Source: Triops longicaudatus
Taxonomy: Eukaryota; Arthropoda; Branchiopoda; Notostraca; Triopsidae
Reading direction: 5' to 3'
DNA length: 64,000 bases
Assembly: GCA_022885665.1 (NCBI GenBank)
Contig: JAGQDJ010000161.1
Location: forward strand, 1-64,000
The translations under genes were made by a program, and so were the position numbers. Under the pieces are notes generated by a model. The model saw only the letters and a list, made by a program, of their open reading frames with translations, searched no databases and was not told the DNA's origin. The number at the start of each line of letters is the position of its first letter. Within the stretch, counting starts at the first letter, position 1. Shown piece after piece: positions 25,201 through 35,825 of this stretch.

Positions 25201-27626
25201 CTCTCATGCTTCATTACCTCTTTTATTCGATATTCTCCTCTAATAACGATTCAGAAGACATTATGATGTAGAAAGCAGATGCTCTGCTAAATATATTTGC
25301 AAAAATGGACACATTTAGCAAAAATAGTAAAAAAAAAATATATTAAAAAATAAATGTGATGGTATAATTCGACTACCTCTGTTATCTAATATCTCTGGGA
25401 GACTATCGGTTTAGGGAAATTTGTCCATAACGAATCAAAGAAGTACTGAGAATAGCAATTCAGAGAAATAATATTAGAAAGAGGAATTTGTTGGTCTCAT
25501 TGAATTACCTCTCTTATATGATATTTAAGCGAGATTATCGGTTTAGGGAGGTAAAGCGTTCTATGAAGTTGACAACACGAACGGTACTAGTTAAGCGCTC
25601 TTAGATGTCTCTCAAAGCTCCATTACTACTCTACATAGTATTACTTGTATGTATCGGTTTAGAGGTCCGAACAACCACAAAACTTCATAGAAATTAACAC
25701 TTTGCGCTTCTGAATGTATTCTAGTTTACTACATACCTCTTTCATCCGATAAAATTAGACAGGGTATATCGACTTATGGAGGGATTCATTGTTAAATGTG
25801 TTTGCGATACTAGCACCACTATACTGCGCTGCAGTAGTCTCTAAAACACTTTTAACAATGAATTACCTGTTTTGGTCTTTATCAGTTTACCTCCCTTATC
25901 CGATAGTTCTGTATGATATCGATTTATGGAGGTATTACTCTACAGAATTTTAATAACAGATGGTGTCAGAACTCATTAATCCAATATTCTAGTAAATATG
26001 TTGCGCCACGAACTGACACTTTAACGCTGATATCTTTTTAAACCGATATTCTCTCTCTTTTCTGAGACGACTACTTTCCTTGATTGCATTCGAATGCTCT
26101 CTCTTAATCGATTATTACAACACTCACTGTTTACACCCAGTGTATCGGTTTAGAGAAAATACTCTTTCTTTGCCCTTTTCCGCTCCATCAAACGCCGTTC
26201 AGCTCAACATTCTACATCAGACTATGTGTCTCTACTGTACCACAGCAGCTAACGCATTTACAAGGATTTGTGCGCTCACTTTCCAATAAGAGTAACAAAT
26301 GCACTGCACTCACCCATAAGTTTTGCCTTACATACAGTGCCCTCCCATGAAATCGTGTGCGATATAGATGTTCCTTATGGTATTTGGTCCATAAAACTCC
26401 CCTGATGCTCCTCTTTTTCTCTCTCTCTCATACTCCTCACAGCTATTGCACATCGGAAGACTTCAATCGAAAGACATAAAACGCCAAAATGGCTTGCTGG
26501 CTTGTTTTCTTTGACGTAAAACATAACACGACGCGATACTTGCCGCTTTTCCGTCTCCTCCTGCATGCTTCTCCACACACACCCATACAGCAACGGAAGC
26601 GCAGTAACAGCTAACCTTTTTCCATCAACTACCCTGAAGCTCCCTTGACGCCATTTTCCCCCTCTCGTCTCAATCGTCTTAAAGCTTTTGACAATGTCCA
26701 GATTTTCTCCCTTCAGCCTTCTACCCAACACGACTGTCCCAGTAAAAACCCGCTGCAGACATAACAATACGCTCCTAAGCCCTTCTTTTCACTTGTCTCT
26801 CCGTACAAACTGAACGCACACGTACCAAAGGTGTATGCGTATTGGTGAGCCTTAGCCCGGAAAAGGTGCAACATTCAGAAGCTCAGGGAATGGAGTTGAC
26901 AACCGGAATGTTGGAGTTGCTCGCTCTCCAAGTCCTAATGCTCTCTCTATCTCTCTGCCGTTCTCTTTTCTTTCCTGTTCAACAATAGAACTCTCAGGGA
27001 TGTGCTAGTATGGAAGAACGTGATGTCAAGCACTAGATAAAAAGCCTCGCATGGACATTCTTAATGTCAGTTAACTTGCCTGCTTGTCCTTCAACACTTT
27101 CGGATGTCTCTTTCTGGATAGTTGAACTAGTTTAACTCGTTAGCGCCTAGATTTTTTCCTTATCCTCATTTCTTCTTACTATAGAGTGTCGAATTGAAAA
27201 TCAAGAAAAACTGCGTTTTCTTCATCGGTAATGTCCTGATTTCTTTCGCAATTTTGTTATTTTCATTCATTTCTTCTAACCTTAATACTTTTCGTATTTT
27301 CGGGTGTTTCGTGTTTTCATGTTGGATGTTTTTGTTTATGCTTCGTGCCGTTAGTTTAGGATGGTATAGTTACATTAGTGCTTATGTGGTGTGGTGCGAA
27401 CTTACATGGGATTGGTCGTGTTCCAATGGATGTAGTGCATCCGTGTCGCTGTAGACACGGCGGCTAAACACAACGTTTCCGTCAAGACGAGCAAAATGAT
27501 CACCAACGACGGTGGCCACGACCATCGAACGCTGCTCACGCTCCAAACGGACGCTGGTGAGCAGGTTGATTGTTGCACACCGCCGTTCGCACTGGCTTTC
27601 CGAGAACGTGCTCTTCTTGAACACAT
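7107..27626 (-). CDS. Ephrin: Ephrin, Eph-receptor ligand; six coding exons joined, 355 aa
   Basis: Cell-surface ligand of Eph receptor kinases, used in contact-dependent guidance and boundary formation. Join on the minus strand: 27626-27406, 9301-9160, 8597-8429, 8266-8159, 7912-7649, 7270-7107. All five introns are GT-AG and the frame closes exactly (1068 nt). Hydrophobic signal segment LVIILLVLTETLCLAA at ~41-56 behind a long 40-residue N-region. Receptor-binding domain ~63-208 carries family hallmarks: HWNTTNPIFRIDNTDHIIDV, FEYDQVNIICPVY, KYIIYNVS, CRITNPNPRIIAVCDKP, FTITFRSFTPQPGGLEF, YYFISTSS, GGRCSSHNMKVVFKVCCKPE, with Cys 102, 130, 143, 193, 205 and 206. Sequons at N69, N121 and in the stalk. 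A Pro/Ser/Ala-rich stalk (~214-290) leads to a C-terminal hydrophobic segment (~337-352) followed by only RYR. That suits a GPI-anchor signal or a membrane anchor with almost no tail; no ephrin-B-type PDZ motif or tyrosine tail. ATG at 27626 is the nearest upstream Met; the frame stays open beyond it. Confidence 0.95.
7649..7912 (-). CDS. Ephrin: Ephrin exon 5: Pro/Ser/Ala-rich stalk
   Basis: Acceptor ACAATAG|TGTC, donor AATG|GTAAAT, phase 1 at both ends, so the exon could be skipped without a frameshift. Encodes about 88 residues dominated by Pro, Ser, Ala, Val and Thr, ending ...SWKEPDVQSYSVRTTTKKN. Markedly GC-rich compared with flanking intron. The reading frame is fixed by the neighbouring exons; two other frames are also open here and are shadows. 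Confidence 0.88.
8159..8266 (-). CDS. Ephrin: Ephrin exon 4: end of receptor-binding domain
   Basis: Acceptor CTGTTTAG|CAACC, donor AAAA|GTACGT. Encodes TSSRDDLHRRIGGRCSSHNM followed by KVVFKVCCKPEDMDK, the last conserved cysteine block of the ephrin fold. Phase 1 at both ends. Confidence 0.95.
8429..8597 (-). CDS. Ephrin: Ephrin exon 3: receptor-binding core with G-H loop
   Basis: Acceptor CATATAG|GTT, donor ATCT|GTAAG. Encodes VSKEEYDTCRITNPNPRI, then IAVCDKPYKLMYFTITF and RSFTPQPGGLEFRPGQDYYF. The FTPQPGGLEF stretch corresponds to the G-H loop that enters the Eph receptor pocket. Confidence 0.96.
9160..9301 (-). CDS. Ephrin: Ephrin exon 2: N-terminal part of receptor-binding domain
   Basis: Acceptor GCTTTACAG|ATTC, donor AAT|GTAAGT. 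Encodes FRIDNTDHIIDVNKNNIPFE, then YDQVNIICPVYTPG and EKYIIYN. The first base completes the Ile codon begun 18 kb upstream. Confidence 0.96.
20840..21090. repeat. Weak CGCTTA-type internal repetition
   Basis: Short phrases of the form TTCGCTTAAAGT, CTCGCTTAACGT, CCTTAGCGCAAA and CTCGCTTAGCGC recur at irregular spacing. Very degenerate; may be chance in low-complexity DNA. Confidence 0.2.
23042..23380. repeat. Cluster of TTCATTGTTG-like motifs
   Basis: About ten copies or near copies of TTCATTGTTG / TTCACTGTTG in both orientations within 340 bp. Examples: TTATTGTTG 23082, TCATTGTTG 23104, TTCATTGTTA 23129, TCATTGTTG 23179, TTCACTGTT ~23214, CAACAATGA 23250, TTCGCTGTT ~23279, TTCACTGTTG ~23305, CAACAATG ~23371. 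Spacing is irregular, about 20-50 bases. The core CATTGTT fits the SOX HMG-box consensus. Confidence 0.6.
25374..26165. repeat. Row of degenerate 48-bp hairpin units
   Basis: Five or six units spaced about 100-155 bases apart. Each has a left arm like TACCTCYCTTATCCGATA, a 12-15 base loop and a right arm like TATCGGTTTAGGGAGGTA that is its near inverse complement. Clear units: 25374-25421, 25506-25553, 25734-25782, 25888-25934. Weaker ones: about 25622-25667 and 26099-26165. The DNA between units is unrelated, so the hairpin itself is what recurs. Confidence 0.7.
25784..25863. mobile_element. 80-bp inverted-repeat element with ATTCATTGTT ends
   Basis: Starts ATTCATTGTTAAATGTGTTT and ends AAACACTTTTAACAATGAAT, giving terminal inverted repeats of about 20 bp with a GC-rich centre that can pair in part (CTGCGCTGCAG). 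It sits exactly between two of the hairpin units. A very small MITE or a foldback structure. Confidence 0.6.
27406..27626 (-). CDS. Ephrin: Ephrin exon 1: start, signal segment and first ephrin residues
   Basis: ATG at 27626, donor CCCAT|GTAAGT, phase 2. Encodes a Ser/Arg-rich N-region, the hydrophobic LVIILLVLTETLCLAA and then HYIHWNTTNP, the classical ephrin start of the mature domain (with an NTT sequon). Joining to exon 2 gives NTTNPIFRIDNTDH. Confidence 0.92.
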
Positions 27627-28314
27627 GATTAGTGAGTATTTTCTTATCCTTAAAAGCTTGTCAATCAAGCTTTGAATCTTTTCTTCAGACAGAGGGAGTT
27701 TCACCTCTTTAAACCCGGGGTTGAAACAATGGGGGTTAAACCCTCTCGAAAGGCCAACACCACAATTTTTTTCCACCAAAAACTGAGTATCTTTTTTAGG
27801 AAAGATAGGCAAAGGTAAGATGATGAGGTTTTGCCCATACGGGCAATCCACTAACATCCGCCATCACCATGCCGTAAACACACGCAACAATGAATTCACG
27901 TTTATTCCACTGAATCCGGGCGATAATACACAGTAATCCTCCTCGTTGCAGATAGCTGAGATCAATTCCAGGCGAAATAAAGAAAACAATTGGGTGCAGT
28001 CCAAATAACTGAGGTGCAACGCCGAAATCCACAAAGTCAAAAGACATAGACTACACGTCCATCACGTTCCGCGACAAGCGCGCATCTGACTAGCAGGCTG
28101 GACCCGAGACCCGAGTTGGCCTGTTGTGGTGGCGCTGGAAGACCGCACCGCGTGTTCGAGCAAGAAGGTAGGGCGGGGAAACAAGCAGAGGCAAAGCCGG
28201 CTTAAGGCTTGTTTGAGCGGCGAGAGAGAGAATCCCAGCGCCGGTGATCCCTTTCCACGACTTTGGCTGAGGCCGACAACGAAGGGAAGGGGGCAGGCCA
28301 GGAATGCCATTTAC

Positions 28315-28525
28315 CTGCGGCAGCGGCGGGAATAGAACCTGTAAGCGCGCATCAGGCTCTCTCTACCTTTTGGGGGTTTTGTCCACATCCCACCACCAAT
28401 CTTCTTAGACCTTTTTTCTCCTCCTCTATACTCCTCATCTACCTTTTTTATTTTTTCGTTTAAGCTTGTTCGTCTTCTCTTTACCAAATTTTCCGGAGCT
28501 TGGCATGTATCGGATGGAAAAGCAA
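28315..28525 (-). promoter_or_regulatory. Candidate ephrin 5' UTR exon ending in a strong donor
   Basis: On the minus strand the GC-rich sequence ...CCGCCGCTGCCGCAG ends in a consensus donor CAG|GTAAAT (28314). A TATA-like box lies about 30 bp upstream of the presumed start. It lies 0.7 kb upstream of the ephrin ATG on the same strand. I could not place a matching acceptor upstream of 27626, so the splice is inferred. Confidence 0.4.
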
Positions 28526-28541
28526 GCCCTGCCTTTCCTTC

Positions 28542-28560
28542 ATGCAAATCAGGTATATAT
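28542..28560 (-). promoter_or_regulatory. TATA-like box with adjacent octamer motif
   Basis: ATATATA at 28554-28560 sits next to ATGCAAAT (28542-28549), the POU octamer. A GC-rich transcribed-looking exon begins about 30 bases downstream on the minus strand. Plausible core promoter for ephrin. Confidence 0.35.
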
Positions 28561-29639
28561 GCCTGGGTTCCTCAATTTTTTCTCTTTTTTGTTTTTCTTC
28601 TTCCCGTTTTTGACTTTGCTATAACGTTCTGGCATTTCCCTATAAACCAACCGCACACATATACACACATCATACACAACATAGGTCTATAACACGGCGT
28701 TTTACTACACAACACGCACCATACATAAGTTACTTGTAAAAGCAAGAGCCCGCTTAGCTTCTCTCTCGCTCGTTGGGCTCTTTCTCGTTGGGTTCCTTAA
28801 CAACCAGAATTAACCTTTGCATCACCTACCTAATTTGATTACTTCCTCCCACAGAAAACAAGGCCTTTCTCGGCTTTCTGCACGCTTTCCACGGCAATAA
28901 CTTCCTCATTTACTACATTACACAGTACTGTTACTTCCAGTATCGGTAAAGTACAGGTACCGTACAGTATTGGTGCCTTACGGACTTATGTTACTCATTA
29001 AAGAGGGTTCAAAAGTCGGCCTTTTTGCACGCTTAGACCCCCCTCCTGCCATCGGAAACTGTTTCTGAAATCTGCCATGTCAAAGATATTGACGAACAAC
29101 GTTGGATTTTGGTGGCTGTAGAGCACGTACAGTGCACGTACCTACAAAACCCAATATTAGGGAAAACAAAGCAAATTAGTATGCAAATGATCATCATCAG
29201 CTTCGCTAGGAGGGGGGCTGATACCCCCTACCACCCTCGCTCCAACTCCAAAGTTGATCGACTTGAAAGACGTTTTCCACATTTCACCAAAAACCCATGA
29301 AACTTTTCCACTATAGACTTCAAGCCACCACGTTCCTACATAAGTAATGCGGTATTCATTGGCTCTATAGGTTTTTAATTTTAGGACTGAACGATGGGCA
29401 CGCTGTTGACTAATTTCATGCATTGGATAACCTAAAACATCCATACACTGCCCATACGGCACCGACACCCGCTTCGCCGGCCTAGCTTTCCAGCTTTTAC
29501 CGGTAAACTATAGCATTCCTGTGCCGTTCTCGCTTACTCAACACTGGCAGCAGGAAATTTGCTATTACTCGCTATGATATCGTATTGGGTAAACGCAACC
29601 AGACAAGTTTACAGAAAATTTCGAATCTTTTCCCGCTAA

Positions 29640-29900
29640 GGCACGTTCCTACCGCGGCGTTTTCGAACTTTTTTTTGCGTAAGAATGTTCCTTTAGCGCA
29701 ACTGTTGCTAAACGCGGGTACTTGGTGACTTAAGCTGGGCAAACAGGATTCCTTCCTTTGTCGCCTATTAGAGCTTTCCTACTACGGCATTTTCGAACTT
29801 TTAGCCCCGTAAGGTTCATTCCTATATCGTAACAGACAACAGTGAATGATGCTAAACGTGGGCATTGGGTAATGAAGCTCCGGTAAGCGGCATTCCTCCT
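29640..29900. repeat. Tandem duplication, two ~130-bp units
   Basis: TTCCTACCGCGGCGTTTTCGAAC at 29646 recurs as TTCCTACTACGGCATTTTCG at 29776. Further matches are GCTAAACGCGGGTACTTGG and GCTAAACGTGGGCATTGGG. The period is 130 bases. A third, weaker unit may lie to the left (29490-29640). Confidence 0.55.
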
Positions 29901-32900
29901 CCTCGTTGGAGTCTTGTTAATGTTAAGGTGCGTTTCCACTGCACTCTTTCGCGCCTGGCTAGCCTTGGGGCTCGTTTTTCCTGAAGTAATTGATGAAATT
30001 CAATTGTTAGGATTGAGCACTGAGTAGTACAAGCAGACAGGTATGGCGTGTCATACTACAGGCTACCTTTTAAAAATGTCGAAAAATTTTAAAAAGGGTG
30101 TGCAACACGGAATTACATTCCCTCAATGGTATAATTGCCATATTGACTTTTCATTCTTGTGTTCTGGCAGGCGATGAATGGGTTATCCCCCCTTTTTTTC
30201 CTCCATTCCTCCACCGAGGGTTAAAAACGCCACTTTTTCTCTTTCTTGAGGGTCCACGAAGAAGAAAAAGAAGGAAAATTAGGCGTGGGAATGTGTTCAA
30301 GCGTTTAAGCTTCTCAAGCCAAAGTGGTTTCGACGCTGGACGGCGGCAAGACATGCAGATTTACGACCTGAACCTGCCTGCGCCCCTTTTTTTCTGCATA
30401 AGGGACCCTGTACCGAGTATTTTTTAATTTCTCAACTCCGTTCGCCCCTTTTTCCACCTAAACCTTCATCTCCTTTCTTCTTACCTACCACAAAAATAAA
30501 AATAAAAAATCGAACTTTTTCCATTGCCTTTTTTAGTTCGTGGTTAGGCTTAAGGCGTTGCCTAGTCAGCGCTTGGGCACAGGAAAGAAAAAAAAAAGGT
30601 CGGCAGCCGATATATAAGAACACTTGGGCCCATAATGTAGGGGGACGGGATTATCGGTCAGTCTGATCATCGATGTACACGTGTGATTATAAAAGCCTCC
30701 TTTTCCTCCGGCTCACCTCCCTACATACACACATATGCTGGATAAAACTTTGATGAGTCTGTCTGCACCTGTATACGCCTTTAGATTTGGAAATTTGGCC
30801 TCGACGTCAATTGCAGTCTTGTCGAACATCCATTTGAGACCGCAAGCTTTTTATCGCTTCAAATCCCCCCCTTTCTCACCACTAGCGCCATTACAAACAT
30901 TTACAACAGCCCTCATACCTTTTTACACCTTCGCAACAAGTTCTACGCACTTAACAAGTGCAGAGGAGAAAGCTTATCCGAAATGCGCCGAAGGTGGCAA
31001 CAAAGAAAGTAAAAACTGCCTGGGAAAAGCATCTCAAGAACTTGACACATTTCAACCGAATGGCTTAATGTCGTATACGGAACTTGTCTTGAAAGTCGGG
31101 CAATGTCTCACTTTCTCGAGAATACCGTGGAAAATAAACTGAAAAAATAACGGGGAAAAAGTGGAAAAATAAATGCAAAAATAAACATAAAGAATAAACG
31201 AAAAATCAATCACATGAAAACGGTAAAAATTTCATTTTCAGAAATTATCATTATTGATATTTTCTACTAATATTCTATTCCTAGAACGTAGCTTTGTTAC
31301 TGACTTCTATTTCTAAAAATAAATAGTAAAAGTAAAAAAATGAAAAATACAACATAAAGAAAAATCAGGAGATTTTTTGACTTGGTGTTGGGAATTTTCG
31401 TACGGATAATAAACGGAAGGGGAAAAGCGACCGAGATTTCATTTTATAGCAAGCCTGGAGTCAAAAGGGTTCTCGGACTTGGCATGCTATTGCCTTAAAC
31501 GCTGCACAGCAGCCCAACTTCATAAAAAGGCTTGCTGAGAGAAATCGCAGCCTTTTAAGATGAAACATTATATACACAAGTATACTGGAAACAATCCGAC
31601 AAAGACACTCACTCCTCTTGGTCCGTGAACCTCACTTCATCTTAAAAGTATTTTATACGTCTGTGCAAATTTCCGAAGCTCGCACGAATTGCTGCGCTCA
31701 ATGCTTGAATGAAGCCAAACAAGGTAAATTTGCTCTGCAAATCTTGCGAATATTCTTACAGGAAGCAAGCCAAATGGCGGAAATAATTTTCGAGGAATAA
31801 AATGTTTAAAATATTTTAAAATGTGTAATATATTAAAACAAGGAAAATAAACATGTTTGAAAGAGTAAAAGTAAAAGTATAAAATAAATTGCAGCGGTGT
31901 TATAATGCGCAAGACACGTTTTTCTACAATGTCTTTTACCGCGGACTCAGGTTCATTACTACGGAATAAAAGCTCGAAACTGCACGACTTTTAGTGCTGC
32001 AAATTCCCTCAAGTTCTCGCTCTTGGTCTGTGTAACTCAACTGCTTCATTTGCACAAGGAAATTAGGACAGTTTTTACACTACTCGCTAAACACACCAGC
32101 TTCCGGTTAATTGCCATACACCTGGCGTTAGCACACGGCTTTCCAATTAAGGAAGCTGGGTCTTAAACCGGGAAATTCCATTTATTTATGCGTATGGGCT
32201 AAAATCCTCTGAATACATACACTTAAGTACTCCAAGCAGTTCTATGTAATGACTCGATGTTTTACTAAATGTCAACATTCATTGTTGTCCAGTTGCCGTG
32301 ACAGTCTTCTAACTTTCATTCATGCCTAGCGTGAAATCCTGGCCAAGCTCCCGTGACACCGTAAACGCCATGCCGGGTTTGTCACAGCAAGTCCGGCGTG
32401 GGCTCAACGGCCGCGCGCGCTGCTTACGAATGAATTCCATGTCGCTTGGGAAATCGATGTCCTTTCAAGATAGCAAACGGCGGTAAAGTGAAACAATGTA
32501 ACTTTTTGGAGTACATTAGCGATGGTGTTAACAACAATCTACTCCACTTCAACAATCGCCACGGTTTCAGTGACAAGACTTCTTTTGCGACGCAAAAAGG
32601 AACCTAAAGCGCAGAGAAGCTGAAAAGTCTGTTTCGGTGTTCCAAGTTTGTTAATGCGAAAACCCATTCTCATAAATGAACCAGACAAAAAAGACTTTTT
32701 TAAAAAACAACGTTGCTTAAGGGGGTTTCCAAGGGAGCAGAAAAGCGTCAGAAGGAAACGGCACGTCTAACGAGGTGTTAATTCCAACCCAAATTGCGTG
32801 AAACTTTTTGCGGGATTGGAAGGGCTCAAGCTAGTTAGTTTTAACAAGACTTGTGAAAGGGACCTATATATGTGTCTGTGTGCATCGGTCATAACGAAGG

Positions 32901-33529
32901 TTAAGAAATATGACTACGGATAAAAGACAGACTTGTTATGTCTTTCACCTGCCGTGCCGCTCAAACTGCGGCAGTCTTATGGCTTACGGCGTTTCCTAAT
33001 AATGCCGACTACGCTTGCATGTGTGTACCTTCTTCGAAAGAATGGTGTGACATTTCTAGGCCTCCACTCCTTGTTGACTTTAAACACCTTATTACCTCAT
33101 ACATTTTCCTTTCGAGCCATTTACTTCGACGAAAACAAAGAAAAAAGAGAAGCAACGAAAATGAACAAAAAACGCCTCAAGAGTGCGTGCTTTTGACATA
33201 TCTCCGTTCCAAGCCTATGAGCACCAACATTGTACCCACGTAGGTAAGCCTTTTGTTTGGAATAAATGGGAAGGGAACTTCCGTTGCTATTTAAGACGGA
33301 CTCCATACTCGCCCCTTTTGTCCACACAACAGCTTCATCTTCTTCAGGTGATTCACTATATAACTAAAAGGTGTACTCTACAATGGTTAAAAAAAGCAAT
33401 CGACTCAAGCTAACGTGTGGACACGGCTAAGCCACGCGACACTGACCAACAATGAAAACGACCATTGATGTCACATTAACCATGTAAATTGTCCATGCAA
33501 ATACCATGTTTTTTCTTACCATTACTTGC

Positions 33530-33965
33530 TAAGTACCGTATAAGTACGCACTGCAGCGTACCTACACAGTACGTAAGATTACAGTTACAGTTTGTATATT
33601 CTCAGTACGTACGTGTACATTCTCGGTACATCTGCCGTGTACCAATTTTTTACCATTACGTACTCAATAATCACCAGCACGTACGCGGTACGTACATACA
33701 TACAAAGGTACGTACCACGTACCCCCAAGGTACGAAAATCTGTGATTATTACGTTTTGATATTTGTAATTGTACGTTCTGAGTACGTACTGTACATGTAT
33801 ATTCCATATCGAATACAAGTGTATTATATTAATACAATTACGTACGAGACTCAGAGGTACGCTTACGAACAAGGTACGTAAGACTACTTTGTATTTCAAA
33901 ATTTCTCAGTACGTATGTGCACGCAAAGTACTGAGTACTTTGCACGTACTAATTATGGGTACAGC
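33530..33965. repeat. GTAC-dense island 1
   Basis: I count 30 GTAC tetramers in about 435 bases, where fewer than two are expected by chance. Many are overlapping GTACGTAC or TACGTAC. There is no fixed period; the sequence between them is varied. Confidence 0.75.
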
Positions 33966-34396
33966 AATCATGTTGTACTTCTATATATGGCTCCTTTTTG
34001 GCAAAAGTAACAACCGAAATTCAACCTAAAGTATACAAAGGTCCAGAAGATTGTCCAGCGCCACCTGTAAGGCGGTATGTGTGTCTACTACAATGAAAAA
34101 GGTGCGGGAATCATGCATCTTGTCTTTAATGAGACTGCCACAACTTCCTATGTTTCCTTGATGCAACGAGGAGAGAATTCATGACCCAAAATATAAATAA
34201 ATAAAAACAAAAATTAAAACTCTTGAGTAAACACAAAGCATAATACAAGCTTTAAAGCAAAAAAAGAGTAAGAATGCAACACAGAGTAAAAAGGTTTTTA
34301 ACCTAATCCCTTTGTGCCACGTTGAAGCGTATGTAAACACACTCAGTCATTGAAAATTCACCCCAAAAAAAGTTTGGAAAGTTTTTTTGCAACCAG

Positions 34397-34590
34397 AAGG
34401 GGAAGTTATACCTCATATCACAGACCTAATTTCGTCTAAGTGTGGGGCCCATCACGATTTTCGCTTGCCAGAACGCATAAACACATCTTACAAAACTTAT
34501 AAAGGTGGACACACATGGACGTTTTCCGTACCACATACATCCCACCCTCCGCACAAACCTGGCTTAAAAAAGCTGCTCGGGAACGATTAA
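34397..34590 (+). CDS. Unrecognised candidate terminal exon
   Basis: A pyrimidine tract and acceptor (TTTTTTTGCAACCAG) at 34383-34396 is followed by an open frame of 63 codons ending in TAA. It begins GEVIPHITDLISSKCG and ends KPGLKKLLGND. No domain recognised and no partner exon found, so this may be chance. Confidence 0.15.
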
Positions 34591-34705
34591 ACCCTCCGGG
34601 CATTTTTTTAACCAACCCTAAGACAAGAAGCTGGCAATTATACTATATATCAGCCACCTTTTTATTTTCCTAACGCCGGCACACACATATCCACAACGAA
34701 CGGAG

Positions 34706-34713
34706 GGGGGGGG

Positions 34714-34755
<42 letters not shown>
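34706..34755. repeat. Poly(G) plus (GA)n microsatellite
   Basis: Eleven or so G's run straight into about 19 GA dinucleotides. Confidence 0.9.
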
Positions 34756-34758
<3 letters not shown>

Positions 34759-35715
34759 AAAAGAAAAAAAGGAAAATCTTCTTAACTCGAGTTGAAGTAT
34801 GTGTATATATGACATGTGTATTTATCTACGGAAAAAAACTACCGTTTTGCTTCGGCGTCTTCCCAGGCGTTTGTTTGATAGTATCATTATCATTATACTC
34901 GATCCTTTTGGGCTTCTCCTTCTCTTCTTCATTAGTCTTTGGGTTTTGTTTCACTGTGTCAATCTTGTTTGCCTTTTTGTTCCTTTTAAATGCTTTGGTA
35001 CCACTCATTACACTTGCTTTAGGGATCTGCAGCTAACGAAACTGTTTAAAAAGGAAAAACAAGCTACTTAGCCTAACCAATTGGTGTAGCTAGTACCACC
35101 AAAAGGCTCAAGTGGTTGATGTAAAGGTGATAACATCGTGTCAAAAGAACCCTAACTTGGTAACACAGTTTGAAATGGAAGCCCTTTCTTCCCGAGTTAA
35201 CACGCACTATCGTACTAGCCCCAAATGCCTGCACACAACCAAACGGGGCGAGGCATAATATACCTCATTTGCAAGACAAAAGGGGTTGGAAAACCTGAAT
35301 CGCCTCTAGCCAAAAAAAAAAAAAAAAAAAAACTTTTCTCTAACTTACGGGGGTAAGGGTGCAAAAGTTGTTCTCCACCTTGTCGAACAAGCCCTTACAA
35401 CAGGATATCTCACACTTGGTCCTTCCACAACAGCAGCTGATGGTTAAAAGTTGGCCTGACCTCTAAATTTCCTTGTGATCGCATTTTTCCTACTCAGGTT
35501 ATTTCAAGACCTTTTTTGACAAAAAGGAATTCTGGAGCCTGAACCAATGCTTAAAGCTTAGTAAATACTCCATAAAACCCTCACAAATAGGGTGAAAGGG
35601 GTTATTCATTCAAAGGCGGGGAGTCAGCGCTATTAGACCAGTGACGCGCGTCAAAGTGAGGCTAACCGTTGACAAAGTCTCTTAGTAAAAAAAAAAAAAA
35701 GAAGGTTCACCAGAC

Positions 35716-35825
35716 CTGTCTCGACTGCCGCGGCTTGAACTCGATTGGAGGTGGAACGAATGGTCGTTAAGCACTCGCCTTTGCGGGCGCGCGTTGCGCA
35801 TCCCCGGCCTACCCTTGCCTGCCAT
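35716..35825 (-). CDS. Unrecognised candidate first coding exon in a GC-rich patch
   Basis: The minus strand has ATG at 35825 in a good context (ACGATGG). It opens a frame MAGKGRPGMRNARPQRRVLN and continues Ser/Arg-rich for 36 codons to a weak donor (GACAG|GTCTGG). GC-rich and CpG-rich compared with flanks. No homologue recognised and no downstream exon found. A shadow frame on the plus strand is equally open. Confidence 0.2.

Larger units (their letters stand above)
9302..27405. other. Ephrin intron 1, about 18.1 kb, no nested gene recognised
   Basis: Bounded by donor GTAAGT at 27405 and acceptor TTTACAG at 9302 on the minus strand. No nested exon seen. AT-rich between 14.9 and 16.3 kb. Holds a poly(A) tract near 12990, the TCATTGTTG cluster (23042-23380), the hairpin repeats (25374-26165) and many isolated SOX-like motifs. 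The long first intron could hold regulatory DNA. Confidence 0.8.

Noticed and set aside
28062..28335. Open frames on both strands in a GC-rich patch
   Set aside because: Explained better as ephrin promoter/intron sequence; no domain in any frame.
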